A stretch of DNA of 64,000 nucleotides from Burkholderia anthina (GCF_902498995.1 NZ_CABVLY010000009.1:62001-126000); one strand, 5' to 3'; shown: positions 31,543 to 41,456, numbered from the stretch's first letter. Made by a program: numbers and translations. The notes: a model not told the origin generated them from the sequence alone.

Positions 31543-32955
31543 TCAGCGCGACGCTTCCACGAGCGCGTGCGCAAGCGCGTTATGGCGCTCGATGACGGGC
31601 GGCAGATCGAGCGTCGCGAGCCGCCCTTCCCGCACCACCACCTTCCCGTTCACCACCGTGTACGCCGTCTGCGACGGCGCGCAGAACACGAGCGCCGCCA
31701 CCGGATCGTGCAGCGCGCCCGCGAACAACGGCTGACGCAGGTCGAACGCGGCGAAGTCGGCAGCCATGCCGGGCTTCAGCGCGCCGATGTCGTCGCGGTT
31801 CAGCACCTTCGCGCCGCCGAGCGTCGCGATCTCGAGCGCCTCGCGCGCGGTCATCGCATCGGGCCCGAAGCCGACCCGTTGCAGCAACAGCGCCTGGCGC
31901 ACTTCCGCGACCATCTGCGCGCCGTCGTTCGACGCGGAGCCGTCGACGCCGAGACCGACCGGCACGCCTGCCAGACGCATCTTCTTCACCGGCGCGATGC
32001 CGGACGCAAGCCGCATGTTCGAGCACGGGCAGTGCGCGACGCCGGTGCCGGTGCGCGCGAACAGGCCGATGCCCGCATCGTCGAGCTGCACGCAGTGCGC
32101 GTGCCACACGTCATGACCGACCCAGCCGAGGTCTTCCGCGTATTCGGCCGGCGTCATCCCGAATTTCTCGCGGCTGTACGCGATGTCGTTCACGTTCTCC
32201 GCCAGGTGCGTGTGCAACGACACGCCGTATTCGCGCGCGAGCACGGCGGCGTCGCGCATCAGCTCGCGGCTCACCGAGAAGGGCGAGCACGGCGCGACGA
32301 CCACGCGCAGCATCGCGTAACGGCCTTCGTCGTGATAGGTCTCGATCAGGCGCTGCGCGTCGCGCAGGATGTCGGGTTCACGCTCGACGACCGAATCGGG
32401 CGGCAGGCCGCCGTCGCGCTGGCCGACGCTCATCGCGCCGCGGCTTGCGTGAAAGCGCATGCCGATCCGCTGCGCGGCGCCGATGCTGTCGTCGAGCCGG
32501 CTGCCGTTCGGATAGATGTACAGATGATCGCTCGACGTCGTGCAGCCCGACTGCAGCAGTTCGGCCATCGCGGTGAGCGTCGACACCTCGATCATTTCGG
32601 GCGTCAGGTGCGCCCAGATCCGGTACAGATTCGTGAGCCAGCCGAACAGCTCGGCGTTCTGCGCGGCCGGCACCGCGCGCGTGAGGCTCTGGTACATGTG
32701 ATGGTGGGTGTTCACGAGCCCCGGGATCACGAGGTGGCCGCGCAGGTCGAGCACCTCGTCGGCGGTGTCGGGCAGCTCGGCGCTCGGGCCGACCGCGACG
32801 ATCCGGTTGTCTTCGATGTAGAGCCCCGCATCGCGCAGTTCGCGACGCGTGTCGTCCATGGTCACGAGCACGTCGGCGTGCCTGACCAGCAGGGTTTTCG
32901 GGCGGGATGAGGATGGGTGCGGCGCGCGTGCGCCGGCGTGCTGCTCGAGGTTCAT
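31543..32955 (-). CDS. 8-oxoguanine deaminase-like amidohydrolase
   Basis: A 470-residue amidohydrolase-superfamily enzyme. Metal ligands are in NTHHHMYQSL near the N-terminus and THLAEN and GVDGSASNDG further on; SNMRLASGIAPV is typical of the AtzB/TrzN/8-oxoguanine-deaminase branch. Neighbouring urate and allantoin genes favour 8-oxoguanine deaminase, giving urate from oxidised guanine, over triazine or cytosine substrates. The start at 32955 gives MNLEQHAGARAPH before the conserved part. Two identical palindromes lie 55-105 bases upstream. Confidence 0.85.
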   Translation of the reverse strand: MNLEQHAGARAPHPSSSRPKTLLVRHADVLVTMDDTRRELRDAGLYIEDNRIVAVGPSAELPDTADEVLDLRGHLVIPGLVNTHHHMYQSLTRAVPAAQNAELFGWLTNLYRIWAHLTPEMIEVSTLTAMAELLQSGCTTSSDHLYIYPNGSRLDDSIGAAQRIGMRFHASRGAMSVGQRDGGLPPDSVVEREPDILRDAQRLIETYHDEGRYAMLRVVVAPCSPFSVSRELMRDAAVLAREYGVSLHTHLAENVNDIAYSREKFGMTPAEYAEDLGWVGHDVWHAHCVQLDDAGIGLFARTGTGVAHCPCSNMRLASGIAPVKKMRLAGVPVGLGVDGSASNDGAQMVAEVRQALLLQRVGFGPDAMTAREALEIATLGGAKVLNRDDIGALKPGMAADFAAFDLRQPLFAGALHDPVAALVFCAPSQTAYTVVNGKVVVREGRLATLDLPPVIERHNALAHALVEASR

Positions 32956-33465
32956 GCGTTCTCCGCGTCGTTCTGCCCCCGGGAGCCGCTCCCGGAGACC
33001 ATCACAAAGCCGTTCGAACGCTGATTCGCGGCACGCCCCGGTGCCTGCGTCCGTTCGAACGCGCTGGCCCGGTTACCCGGCGTGCTCGCCGTCTTCGGGG
33101 TACGCACCGGACACTGCCCGACGCGCACGGCGGCAGGATCGCCCAAGCGCGCGCCGCGCACAATGCGCGATCCGCAATACCGCGCTTCACGGTTTCGATA
33201 TGGTACGCCGCGCGACGGGCCGCCGGCCGCGCGAAGCACGGGTCGCCAGCCGCTTCCGGCACGCCGTCGACAGCGGTTCATGCGCGGCGCATTATCTTTG
33301 ATATCGCGCCCGTATTTACGCGGGGAACCTTTTTACAATGCCTGCACGGCGCTCGCTTCAATTTCGCCGACGGGTATGTAGCCACGTGACGTGGAGCCTC
33401 GATCCGCCGCACAGTCATGGATCGAGTCGCCGCCGAACCTCGCATTCACACAAGGACAATTGCGA
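32956..33465. other. Divergent intergenic region between the deaminase gene and hiuH
   Basis: About 510 bases with no supported gene. It contains paired CGTTCGAACG palindromes at 33011-33061 on the deaminase side and a -10-like TACAAT (33334-33339) in an AT-rich patch on the hiuH side. Long open frames here on both strands are antisense-type composition artefacts of the high GC content. Confidence 0.55.
33011..33061. promoter_or_regulatory. Paired CGTTCGAACG operator-like palindromes
   Basis: The perfect 10-bp palindrome CGTTCGAACG occurs at 33011-33020 and again at 33052-33061, centres 41 bases apart, about four helical turns. They lie upstream of the deaminase start at 32955 and could bind two dimers on the same face of the helix. 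The cognate regulator is not identifiable. Confidence 0.5.
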
Positions 33466-33819
33466 ATGGGAAAGCTCACTACCCACGTACTCGATACGGC
33501 GCACGGTCGTCCCGGCGCCGCCATCAAGGTGGACCTCTACGCGCTGGACGGCGAATCGCGCCGCGCGATCAAGACCGTGCTGACCAATAGCGACGGCCGC
33601 TGCGACGCCCCCCTGCTCGAAGGCGCGGCACTCGCCGCCGGCGAATACGAACTCGTATTCCACGCCGGCGACTACTTCGCGTCGCTCGGCGTGAAGGTTC
33701 CCGAACCGCGTTTCGTCGATCGCGTCGTGCTGCGCTTCGGCATCGCCGACACCGCATCGCACTACCACGTGCCGCTGCTCGTGTCGCCGTGGTCGTACAG
33801 CACCTATCGCGGCAGCTGA
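33466..33819 (+). CDS. hiuH: 5-hydroxyisourate hydrolase
   Basis: A 117-residue transthyretin-like protein that hydrolyses 5-hydroxyisourate to OHCU. The signature N-terminus KLTTHVLDTAHGRPG, the central residue Arg in LRFGIAD and the invariant C-terminal tetrapeptide YRGS separate it from true transthyretin. It is followed 54 bases later by puuD, which makes its substrate, so the pair forms the first two steps of urate breakdown. Confidence 0.95.
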   Translation: MGKLTTHVLDTAHGRPGAAIKVDLYALDGESRRAIKTVLTNSDGRCDAPLLEGAALAAGEYELVFHAGDYFASLGVKVPEPRFVDRVVLRFGIADTASHYHVPLLVSPWSYSTYRGS

Positions 33820-33873
33820 CATACGCATCGGCTGCCCGCATCAAAGACAACGATCTGAGTCTGGAGGAGTTTC

Positions 33874-35067
33874 ATGGAAGGCTTCATCACCGACTGGCTG
33901 AACCTCGCGCTGCGATGGCTGCACGTCATCGTCGCCATTGCGTGGATCGGCGAGTCCTTCTATTTCGTCGCGCTCGACAACAGCCTGAAACCGCCGACCG
34001 ACCCGAACCAGCGCAAGCGCGGTGTGTTCGGCGAACTGTGGCACGTCCACGGCGGCGGTTTCTACAACATGCAGAAGTACACGGTCGCCCCGCCGGAAAT
34101 GCCGGATGACCTGCACTGGTCGAAGTGGCCGTCGTACACGACCTGGCTGTCGGGGTTCTCGCTGTTCTTCGTGCTGTACCTGCTCGCGCCGAACACCTAC
34201 CTGATCGACAAGAGCGTGCTCGACATGGGCCCGGTGGTCGCCGTCGCATCCGCGCTCGGCTTCCTCGCGGCCGGCTGGATCGTCTACGACTCGCTGTGCC
34301 GCATCCTCGGCACCAACGATCGCGTGCTCGGTATCTGCGTCGGCATCTACGTCGTCGTCGCCGCATACCTCGCCTGCCACATCTTCTCGGGCCGTGCGGC
34401 GTACCTGATCGTCGGTGCGATGCTCGCGACGATCATGTCGGCGAACGTGTTCTTCGTGATCATCCCCGGCCAGCGCAAGATGGTCGACAAGATGCTCAAG
34501 GGCGAAGAGCCGAACCCGATCTACGGCAAGCGCGGCAAGCAACGCTCGGTGCACAACACGTATTTCACGCTGCCCGTCGTGTTCGCGATGCTGTCGAACC
34601 ACTATGCGATGACCTACACGAACAAGCTCAACTGGGTCGTGCTCGTGATGATCATGCTGGCCGGCGCGCTGATCCGTCAGTTCTTCGTGATGCGTCACCG
34701 CGGCAAGCAGCTGTGGTACCTGCCGATCGGCGGCGTCGCCCTGCTGTCCGGCGCACTGGTATGGACGATGCCGAAGCCGGTCGCACCGGAAGCGCAAGCC
34801 GCCAACGCGCCGAAGGTCGTGATCGCCGACATCATGCCGGTCCTGCAGCAGCGCTGCGTCGAGTGCCACTCGGCCAAGCCGACGCTGATGGGCAGCGCGC
34901 CTGCCGGCGTGATGTTCGATACGCCGGACGAAGTGTCGAAGAACGCGCAGCGCATCTATGAACAGGCCGTGCGCCTGAAGGCGATGCCGATCGGCAACGT
35001 CACGCACATGACCGACGACGAGCGCGTGAAGCTCGCCGCCTGGTTCGAGGGTGGCGCGAACAAGTAA
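33874..35067 (+). CDS. puuD: Membrane urate hydroxylase PuuD
   Basis: A 397-residue inner-membrane protein. About eight TM helices form the urate hydroxylase domain, starting WLNLALRWLHVIVAIAWIGE, and a C-terminal cytochrome c domain carries the haem motif CVECH (C328, C331, H332). This enzyme class replaces soluble uricase and feeds electrons to the respiratory chain. GGAGG precedes the ATG. A strong terminator follows, so hiuH-puuD is a two-gene operon. Confidence 0.95.
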   Translation: MEGFITDWLNLALRWLHVIVAIAWIGESFYFVALDNSLKPPTDPNQRKRGVFGELWHVHGGGFYNMQKYTVAPPEMPDDLHWSKWPSYTTWLSGFSLFFVLYLLAPNTYLIDKSVLDMGPVVAVASALGFLAAGWIVYDSLCRILGTNDRVLGICVGIYVVVAAYLACHIFSGRAAYLIVGAMLATIMSANVFFVIIPGQRKMVDKMLKGEEPNPIYGKRGKQRSVHNTYFTLPVVFAMLSNHYAMTYTNKLNWVVLVMIMLAGALIRQFFVMRHRGKQLWYLPIGGVALLSGALVWTMPKPVAPEAQAANAPKVVIADIMPVLQQRCVECHSAKPTLMGSAPAGVMFDTPDEVSKNAQRIYEQAVRLKAMPIGNVTHMTDDERVKLAAWFEGGANK

Positions 35068-35114
35068 GCCACCGTGCGCCGGAGGTTGTTTGCCGGCGCG
35101 ATCCTCTCCGTTCG

Positions 35115-35142
35115 CGGGCCCGGAAACGGGCCCGTTTTTTTT
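35115..35142 (+). terminator. Terminator of hiuH-puuD
   Basis: CGGGCCCG (35115-35122), tetraloop GAAA, CGGGCCCG (35127-35134), then eight T residues. A textbook intrinsic terminator. Confidence 0.95.
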
Positions 35143-35162
35143 GCGTGCGGCGAATGCGTGCG

Positions 35163-35573
35163 TCAGTCGCGCGACGCGTCGCGCTGCAGCGCGACCAGTG
35201 TGTCGAGCGCGCGCGCACCGTCGCCGAATGCGACGAAGATGTGATCGTGGCACGCGGCCGCCATCACGTTGCAGCTGATGCCGGCCGCGCCGAGCGCCTG
35301 CGCGAACGCGGCCGTCAACCCGACCGCCTGCAGGTCGGAATGCACGGTCAGCGTGATCCACGCGGCGCGAAACAGCACAGGCCAGCCGCGGCGGGCCGCC
35401 GTTTCCTCGCTGACGATCACCGTCAGTCCTTCGGCTTCCTGGAACGTGGCGACCGTTTCGGATAACGAAACGTCGATGCCGTTCGGCAGCGATACGAATG
35501 CGTACGCGCCCGGATGCAGCTCGGGTTGCATCGTGCGCAACAGGGTCGCAAGGTCGTTTTCAGGCTGGCTCAT
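35163..35573 (-). CDS. ACT domain-containing protein
   Basis: 136 residues. Two ACT-like halves can be seen: AYAFVSLPNGIDVSLSETV with EGLTVIVSEETA, then WITLTVHSDLQAVGLTAAFA with GISCNVMAAACHDHIFV. This matches the small stand-alone ACT family (COG3602-like), which probably senses amino acids or related ligands. No enzyme domain. The closely following RidA gene is on the same strand but 248 bases away. Confidence 0.85.
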   Translation of the reverse strand: MSQPENDLATLLRTMQPELHPGAYAFVSLPNGIDVSLSETVATFQEAEGLTVIVSEETAARRGWPVLFRAAWITLTVHSDLQAVGLTAAFAQALGAAGISCNVMAAACHDHIFVAFGDGARALDTLVALQRDASRD

Positions 35574-35821
35574 CGGCGGGAATCATCCGGCATGGACGTC
35601 GTGGGGTGGCAATGCGGGCACGATAGCACGTGCGATGGCCGGCGCCGGCGTGATGAACGCGTGAGCGCCCCACCCGCAATCCTCGTGTGCAGCTTCGGCA
35701 TGGCGACACGGCGCAATGCGGTGCCGATCGCCGCGCGGCTGCATCGCGCGGATGAACGGAGGACGCCCCTCTCGCCGTGGCGCATGCCAACACGGCACGC
35801 AATCAGCCCGTCGGGCCCCGC

Positions 35822-36226
35822 TCACCCGTCGACCGTCTCCGGCATCCGCGCGATCGCCTTGATCTCGAACTGGAAACCGTACAGCCAGGTCACGCCGACG
35901 GCGGTCAGCGTCGGATGCGGTGCGTCGCCCCAGTACTCCGGAACGATCTGCCAGATCCGCTCGAACGTCGCTTCGGGATCGACGAGAAATACCGTCACGT
36001 CGACCACGTCGTCGAACGTACAGCCGGCTGCGTGCAGCACCGCGTTCAGGTTCTCGAACGCACGCCGCACCTGCGTGTCGAGCGCCGGTTCCGGCGAACC
36101 GTCGTCGCAACTGCCGACCTGCCCGGACACGAACAGGAAGCCGTTCGACTTCACCGCCGGCGAATACCGGTTGCGCTCGTACAGCGCCCGGCGCCCGGGC
36201 GGGAAAACTACGCTACGCTTCGTCAT
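35822..36226 (-). CDS. RidA family protein
   Basis: A 134-residue YjgF/YER057c/UK114-family protein. SNGFLFVSGQVG and RRAFENLNAVLHAAGCTFDD are typical. Canonical RidA deaminates reactive enamines; the catalytic Arg near the C-terminus is not obvious here, where the end reads FQFEIKAIARMPETVDG, so it may belong to another Rid subfamily. It is divergent from the LysR gene at 36378. Confidence 0.88.
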   Translation of the reverse strand: MTKRSVVFPPGRRALYERNRYSPAVKSNGFLFVSGQVGSCDDGSPEPALDTQVRRAFENLNAVLHAAGCTFDDVVDVTVFLVDPEATFERIWQIVPEYWGDAPHPTLTAVGVTWLYGFQFEIKAIARMPETVDG

Positions 36227-36377
36227 GCCGATCCTCCATTCATCCTTGGGGCCAACCGCCCCGGTATCAACGATGAAGGCACTTTAAGGACCGCTGCCCG
36301 ACCGATAAACAGGCAATCGTGTCCAGCACTGTTTGCGAAACCCAAACAATTTCCGAGCGACGCGGAGCACACACCCG

Positions 36378-37361
36378 ATGGATCGATTCGACGCGATGCA
36401 GGCGTTCGCCCGCGTGGTGGAAACCGGCAGTTTCACGAAGGCGGCCGAGACGCTGCACATGAGCCGGACCAGCGTGACGCAGCTGGTGCAGCAACTGGAA
36501 GCGCGACTGCGCGTGAGGCTGTTCAACCGCACGACGCGCAAGGTCGTCGTCACGGCCGACGGCGCCGCCTACTACGAGCGCGTGGTGCGGCTGCTCGCCG
36601 ACATGGACGATGCCGAGACGAGCCTGTCCGGTGCATCCGCATCCCCGCGCGGACGGCTGCGCGTCGACGTGCCCAGCCCGTTCGCGCGGCTGATCCTGAT
36701 CCCGGCGCTGCCCGCGTTCCACGCGCGCTATCCGGACATCCAGCTCGACATGGGCGTGAGCGACCGCGTGGTGGACGTGATCGGCGAGAACGTCGACTGC
36801 GTCGTGCGCGGCGGCGAGCCGACCGACCAGGCGCTGGTCGCGCGCAAGGTCGGCGACCTGCGGCTCGGCGTCTACGCATCGCCCGACTATCTGGCGCGCG
36901 CCGGCACGCCGTCGCATCCGGCGGAACTCGAGGACACGCATCACCGGATCGTGGGTTTTCTTTGGGCGCGTACCGGCAAGGCGCTGCCATATGCGATGGA
37001 ACACGACGGCGAGCGCGTCAACGTGCGCGGGCGCTACGTGCTGGCGGTCGACGACGGCAACGCGTACGTCGAGGCCGGCCTCGCCGGCCTCGGCATCCTG
37101 TGGCTGCCCGACTACATGGCCGAGCGGCACCGCGCGCGCGGCGAGCTGGTGCCGCTGTTCGGGCACTGGCGGCTCGATCCGATGCCGATGTACGTGGCCT
37201 ACCCGCCGAACCGGCACGTCAGCGCGAAGCTGCGCGTGTTCATCGACTGGATCGCCGCGTTGACGGCACAGCATGCGCCTGTCACCGAGCGGCGCCGCGG
37301 CAGCAGCGGCCAGCACGACACCCGCAAGCGTCGCGCGAACGCCCGGCGCGACGACGCATGA
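36378..37361 (+). CDS. LysR-family transcriptional regulator
   Basis: 327 residues from ATG 36378 (MDRFDAMQAFARVVETGSFT). The winged helix covers about 1-60 (AAETLHMSRTSVTQLVQQLE) and the effector domain begins GRLRVDVPSPFARLILIP. It belongs to the large CrgA/DsdC-like group common in Burkholderia. The C-terminal 25 residues are basic and low complexity. It is divergent from the RidA gene, a likely target, and convergent with allA. Confidence 0.92.
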   Translation: MDRFDAMQAFARVVETGSFTKAAETLHMSRTSVTQLVQQLEARLRVRLFNRTTRKVVVTADGAAYYERVVRLLADMDDAETSLSGASASPRGRLRVDVPSPFARLILIPALPAFHARYPDIQLDMGVSDRVVDVIGENVDCVVRGGEPTDQALVARKVGDLRLGVYASPDYLARAGTPSHPAELEDTHHRIVGFLWARTGKALPYAMEHDGERVNVRGRYVLAVDDGNAYVEAGLAGLGILWLPDYMAERHRARGELVPLFGHWRLDPMPMYVAYPPNRHVSAKLRVFIDWIAALTAQHAPVTERRRGSSGQHDTRKRRANARRDDA

Positions 37362-37363
37362 AA

Positions 37364-37388
37364 AAACCCGCGCATCGTGCGCGGGTTT
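37364..37388 (-). terminator. Bidirectional terminator between LysR and allA
   Basis: AAACCCGCGCA (37364-37374) pairs with TGCGCGGGTTT (37378-37388) around TCG. On the minus strand it ends in a T6 tract, serving the ureide operon; it begins three bases past the LysR stop. Confidence 0.88.
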
Positions 37389-37422
37389 CGTCGAACGGAG
37401 AACGGCTACGCGAGCCGATAAC

Positions 37423-37935
37423 TCAGGCCGTCAACGCATGCAGCGCTTCGTCGGTGAGCCACAGCGACTCCTGCAGATCCTGCTCGTTCAGGTTCAGCCC
37501 GTCGCCGCCGCGATCGACGACGATGAAGTCGCTGACGCCGCCCAGCGCGATCAGCGGGTGATGCCACACGCCCTTCGCGTAGTTCACGCCTTGCCACCCG
37601 CTCGTCACGAACGCGCGGATCTTCGACGGATCGAGCTCGCCCGCCGGCGCGACGACGACGAGATACGGCTGGTCGTTCAGCGGCACGAACGCCTGGCTGC
37701 CGAGCGGATGACGCTCGAGCATCTTCACCTCGAACGGCAGCGTGCGCGGCTGGCCGCGGAACAGGTTCACGAGCGTGCGGCCGTCTTCGTCGGTCACGTC
37801 GACTGTCGCGAGATCGTGAAAGCGGATCGTCGTGCCGAGGTTGATCGGAATCTGCCTCGCGCCTTCCGTTTCGATCACGTCGCCGAACGGCGCGAACGCT
37901 TCCTTGGTCAGCGGTTCGATTGCAAGCGTCTTCAT
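37423..37935 (-). CDS. allA: Ureidoglycolate lyase
   Basis: A 170-residue cupin-fold enzyme that splits ureidoglycolate into glyoxylate and urea. [32 protein letters not shown] and [10 protein letters not shown] are the usual AllA blocks. The start ATG 37935 overlaps the stop of the allantoicase gene by four bases (ATGA), indicating translational coupling. It is the last gene of the uraD/puuE-alc-allA block and is followed by a terminator. Confidence 0.95.
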   Translation of the reverse strand: MKTLAIEPLTKEAFAPFGDVIETEGARQIPINLGTTIRFHDLATVDVTDEDGRTLVNLFRGQPRTLPFEVKMLERHPLGSQAFVPLNDQPYLVVVAPAGELDPSKIRAFVTSGWQGVNYAKGVWHHPLIALGGVSDFIVVDRGGDGLNLNEQDLQESLWLTDEALHALTA

Positions 37936-38945
37936 TGGTCGAGCGTCCCCCACAGACGCAGGCGCGATACGCCGCCGTCCGGAATGATGTTCAGGCGCAC
38001 GTGGGTCACCGGGCCCAGCGCTGCGATTTCCTGTTCGAAGTAGTGCTGCTTGTCCATCTGCAGCTTCTGTTCGCCGAGCAGCACCGGCCAGAACATCGAC
38101 TGCGTGATCAGCGAGCTGTCGGTACCGCCCGACACGTACGCGGCCTGGATCGAGCAGCGATCCGGGTAGTTGCCCTTGAAGAACGCCGTATCGACTTCGA
38201 TCTTGCGGATCACGCCCGGCCGCGCCAGCGCGATGATCGCCCAGTCGTTGCCCGGTTCGCGGCGGCGGCGGGTTTCCCAGCCGTCGCCCATGTTCACGCC
38301 GCGGCCCGGCAGCAGCAGGTTCGACGCGACGCCGAAGTGCTGGTTGTTCGCCGCCACCACGTAGCCGCCGTTTTCCATCGCCGCGAGATCGAACTGCTCG
38401 GTCGCGCTCGCGCCGGCCCAGTCGAGCTGCGGCTGGCCGTACACGCGCAGGCGCGCGATGCCGCCGTCCGGATAGATGTTCACGCGCAGGTGCGTGAACG
38501 CACGGGCGTCGCTCGCTTCGACGTAGTGATGGCTGTTGCCCTGCAGCGTCGTCGACGGCACGATCTCGACCCATTCGGTCGCGTGCGTCGGCGCGCCGTC
38601 GGCCACGTACGCGGCCTCGATCGACGCGGCCGGCGGGAAATTGCCGGTGAAGTGGCTCGTGTCGATGTCGAAGCCCTTGATCACGCCCGGGCGCGCGAGC
38701 TTGACGATGCACCAGTCGTAGCCCGTCGTGCGCTTGCGGCGCGTCTCCCAGCCGTCCATCCACTTGCCGTGGTCGTCGTACTTGCCGGGGATGAATACCG
38801 CCGGCTCGGGGTTCAGCATCCGGTCCTTCGGCGCGAAGAAGTCGTCGCTGGCCTCGAGCGCCTGCGCACCGAGACGCGGGTCGGCGAGGTTCACGTAGCG
38901 CCGCGTGAAATCGGGTGCGTTCGGATCGAGAAGCGGAACAGCCAT
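37932..38945 (-). CDS. alc: Allantoicase
   Basis: A 337-residue enzyme hydrolysing allantoate to ureidoglycolate and urea. It is built of two homologous jelly-roll repeats: each carries a GWETRR block followed by LARPGVI and an IEAAYV/IQAAYV block (about residues 60-110 and 225-275). Length and repeat pattern match the family. It is 62 bases downstream of uraD and overlaps allA by ATGA. Confidence 0.96.
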   Translation of the reverse strand: MAVPLLDPNAPDFTRRYVNLADPRLGAQALEASDDFFAPKDRMLNPEPAVFIPGKYDDHGKWMDGWETRRKRTTGYDWCIVKLARPGVIKGFDIDTSHFTGNFPPAASIEAAYVADGAPTHATEWVEIVPSTTLQGNSHHYVEASDARAFTHLRVNIYPDGGIARLRVYGQPQLDWAGASATEQFDLAAMENGGYVVAANNQHFGVASNLLLPGRGVNMGDGWETRRRREPGNDWAIIALARPGVIRKIEVDTAFFKGNYPDRCSIQAAYVSGGTDSSLITQSMFWPVLLGEQKLQMDKQHYFEQEIAALGPVTHVRLNIIPDGGVSRLRLWGTLDQ

Positions 38946-39007
38946 GATGTTTCCTTGTTTCAGTGAGGCGGTCAGGCCGCTGCCACGCAGCAGGCCGTAT
39001 TGCGGTG

Positions 39008-39529
39008 TCAGGCGTCGATCAGGTCGTCGAGGCGGAAGCGCGCGATCCGGTAGATCTGGTCGAGGCTCGTGCGCAGTTCCTCGGTGCGCGAATGATTCAC
39101 GCGCGCCTCGAAGTTCGCGATGATGCCGTGCCGGTCATAGCCGCGCACCGCGAGGATGAACGGGAAGCCGAACTTCTCGCGATACGTGCGGTTCAGCGTC
39201 AGCAGCTTGTCGAACTCTTCCTGCGTGCACTGGTCGAGGCCCGCGCCGCTCTGCTCGCGCGTCGACTCGGCCGTCAGCTCGCCGCGCACGGCGGCCTTGC
39301 CGGCCAGCTCCGGGTGAGCGTTGATCAGCGCGAGCTGGCGCACTTCGCCGCTCGCCTCCACCGCGCCCGACATCGTCTTGTGCAGCGCGTCGATATTCGC
39401 GAACGGCCGCTCGCCCGCGGCGATCTCGGCCACCCACGGCGAATGTTCGAAGATCCCGGACAGCGCCGCGACGAATGCGCTCGGCGCCATCGTGTTCAGT
39501 TGATCCAACGTGTAACGCATCGCCTTCAT
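39008..39529 (-). CDS. uraD: OHCU decarboxylase
   Basis: A 173-residue enzyme converting 2-oxo-4-hydroxy-4-carboxy-5-ureidoimidazoline to (S)-allantoin. [12 protein letters not shown] contains the catalytic His-Glu segment and [14 protein letters not shown] the conserved C-terminal block. It overlaps the upstream puuE gene by four bases (ATGA at 39526-39529), so the two are translationally coupled. Confidence 0.95.
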   Translation of the reverse strand: MKAMRYTLDQLNTMAPSAFVAALSGIFEHSPWVAEIAAGERPFANIDALHKTMSGAVEASGEVRQLALINAHPELAGKAAVRGELTAESTREQSGAGLDQCTQEEFDKLLTLNRTYREKFGFPFILAVRGYDRHGIIANFEARVNHSRTEELRTSLDQIYRIARFRLDDLIDA

Positions 39530-40479
39530 GCTTTCCCTTCGTTTCGATGATTGGGCTGATACGGATGATGTTCACGCCAATGACGCGCAATATCGACACG
39601 ACGCGTCACCCATACGCGATCGTGCTTTTCGATGTGATCGAGGAAACGCTGCAGCCCGCGGAAACGGCCCGGCCGGCCCAGCAGCCGGCAGTGCATGCCG
39701 ATCGACAGCATCTTCGGCGCTTCGTCGCCTTCCGCGTACAGCACGTCGAATGCGTCGCGCAGGTAGTCGAAGAAGTGATCGCCGGTGTTGAAACCCTGCG
39801 GCGTCGCGAAGCGCATGTCGTTCGTGTCGAGCGTGTACGGCACGATCAGTTGCGGCGACGTGCCGCCGCCCGATACTTCGACGTTCATCCAGAACGGCAG
39901 GTCGTCGCCGTAATTGTCGGAGTCGTACAGGAAGCCGCCGTATTCCGCGACGAGACGGTGCGTGTTGGGACTGTCGCGGCCGGTGTACCAGCCGAGCGGG
40001 CGCTCGCCCGTCACGCGTTCGATCGCTTCCATCCCGAGACGCATGTGCTCGGCTTCGAGCTCGGGCGTCATGCTCTGATAGTGGATCCAGCGCCAGCCGT
40101 GGCATGCGATTTCATGACCGAGCTCGACGAATGCGCGTGCGAGTTCCGGATGGCGTTCGATCGCCATGCCGACCCCGAACACCGTCAGCGGCAGCCCGCG
40201 CTTCTCGAATTCGCGCAGGATGCGCCACACGCCGGCCCGCGAACCGTATTCGTAGATCGATTCCATGCTCATGTGCCGATCCGGATACGCGGCCGCGCCG
40301 ACGATTTCGGACAGGAACTGCTCGGAGCCCGGATCGCCGTGCAGCACGCAGTTCTCGCCGCCCTCCTCGTAGTTGAGGACGAACTGCACGGCGACGCGGG
40401 CGCGCCCCGGCCAGTTCGCCTGCACGGGATGGCGGCCGTAGCCGATCAGGTCGCGAGGATAGTTGGGATCGAGTGACAT
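39526..40479 (-). CDS. puuE: Allantoinase PuuE (polysaccharide-deacetylase-like)
   Basis: 317 residues from ATG 40479. This is the metal-independent allantoinase of the NodB-fold family rather than the amidohydrolase type: VQFVLNYEEGGENCVLHGD near the N-terminus, HEIACHGWRWIHYQ and SIGMHCRLLGRPGR are diagnostic. It opens the allantoin ring to allantoate. The long upstream open extension overlaps the racemase gene in another frame and is rejected. Confidence 0.94.
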   Translation of the reverse strand: MSLDPNYPRDLIGYGRHPVQANWPGRARVAVQFVLNYEEGGENCVLHGDPGSEQFLSEIVGAAAYPDRHMSMESIYEYGSRAGVWRILREFEKRGLPLTVFGVGMAIERHPELARAFVELGHEIACHGWRWIHYQSMTPELEAEHMRLGMEAIERVTGERPLGWYTGRDSPNTHRLVAEYGGFLYDSDNYGDDLPFWMNVEVSGGGTSPQLIVPYTLDTNDMRFATPQGFNTGDHFFDYLRDAFDVLYAEGDEAPKMLSIGMHCRLLGRPGRFRGLQRFLDHIEKHDRVWVTRRVDIARHWREHHPYQPNHRNEGKA

Positions 40480-40628
40480 GGTTCGAAGTGCGGCGAAAGC
40501 TTGCTGAAATAATGGGTTCGCATCAGCCCGCGCGGGTGCCGGAGGGACGCCGTGCGGGCCGATGCGATGACGGCCCAGTGTAGCGAAAAGGTTCATACGC
40601 GCCCATACAGCGGCGCAGATAGTGCATG

Positions 40629-41456
40629 TCAGACGGAGTGTATGTGCGGTTGCGGCAAATTCGGGACCGGTTCCGGTGCGGCAACCCCGCTTCGGGCCGT
40701 GGCGGCGGCCGCCGGCAGGTCGTCCGGCGGGCTGAACCGCGCGAATTCGCCGTCGTAGCGCTTCGGCAGCGGCCGCGCGTAGTCGCCGCGCTTCGCGGTC
40801 GCGAGCCGCAGCGACACGAGCGCCTCGGCCCACTTGACGGCCGCCGTGACGCCCTCGACCACCGGCGCGCCGATCTGCTGCTCGATCTCGTGCGCGAACT
40901 CGGCCATCCCGGCGCAGCCGAGCACGATCGCGTCGGCGCCGTCCTCGTCGAGCGCGCGCCGGCATTCGTCGACGATGATGCGCCGCGCGGCCGAGCCGGG
41001 CCGGTCGAGCTCGAGCACGGCCACGTCGGTCGCGCGCACGTTGCGGCAGAACCGCTTCATCCCGTAGCGTTCGGCAAGATGCCACGCCATCCCGCACGTG
41101 CGCGCCAGCGTCGTGACGATCGAGAAGCCCGGCGCGAGCACGCTGGCCGCATGCATCGCCGCCTCGGCGATCCCGATCACCGGCCCGCGCGCGACCTCGC
41201 GCGCCGCATACAGGCCCGGGTCGCCGAAACACGCGATCACGTAGGCATCGACACCTTCGCGCTCGCCGTGCACGATCTCGGCCAGGAGCCCCGGCGTCGC
41301 GAGCGCCTCGTCGTAATACCCTTCGATCGACGGCGGCCCCATCGGCGGGCTCACGGCGACGACTTCCGTGCCCGCGGCCGCGACTTCGCGCGCGCAACGC
41401 CCCATCGCGTCGGTCATCCGCTGCGTCGTATTCGGATTGATCAGCTTGATCTTCAT
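40629..41456 (-). CDS. Hydantoin/allantoin racemase (Asp/Glu racemase family)
   Basis: A 275-residue cofactor-independent racemase. MKIKLINPNTTQRMTDAM is the family start, and the two catalytic cysteines are in VIACFGDPG and IVLGCAGMAEF. Within an allantoin cluster it most likely interconverts allantoin enantiomers so that both can be used by PuuE. The last 35 residues are Pro/Ala-rich and outside the conserved domain. It is 10 bases downstream of the NCS1 permease. Confidence 0.9.
   Translation of the reverse strand: MKIKLINPNTTQRMTDAMGRCAREVAAAGTEVVAVSPPMGPPSIEGYYDEALATPGLLAEIVHGEREGVDAYVIACFGDPGLYAAREVARGPVIGIAEAAMHAASVLAPGFSIVTTLARTCGMAWHLAERYGMKRFCRNVRATDVAVLELDRPGSAARRIIVDECRRALDEDGADAIVLGCAGMAEFAHEIEQQIGAPVVEGVTAAVKWAEALVSLRLATAKRGDYARPLPKRYDGEFARFSPPDDLPAAAATARSGVAAPEPVPNLPQPHIHSV

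Noticed and set aside
31375..32910. A 511-codon plus-strand frame opposite the deaminase gene
   Set aside because: Antisense shadow lacking any protein-family signal, while the minus-strand frame is a full amidohydrolase.
33100..33460. Small frames between the deaminase gene and hiuH
   Set aside because: All are Arg/Ala-rich without ribosome sites or motifs and overlap each other in several frames.
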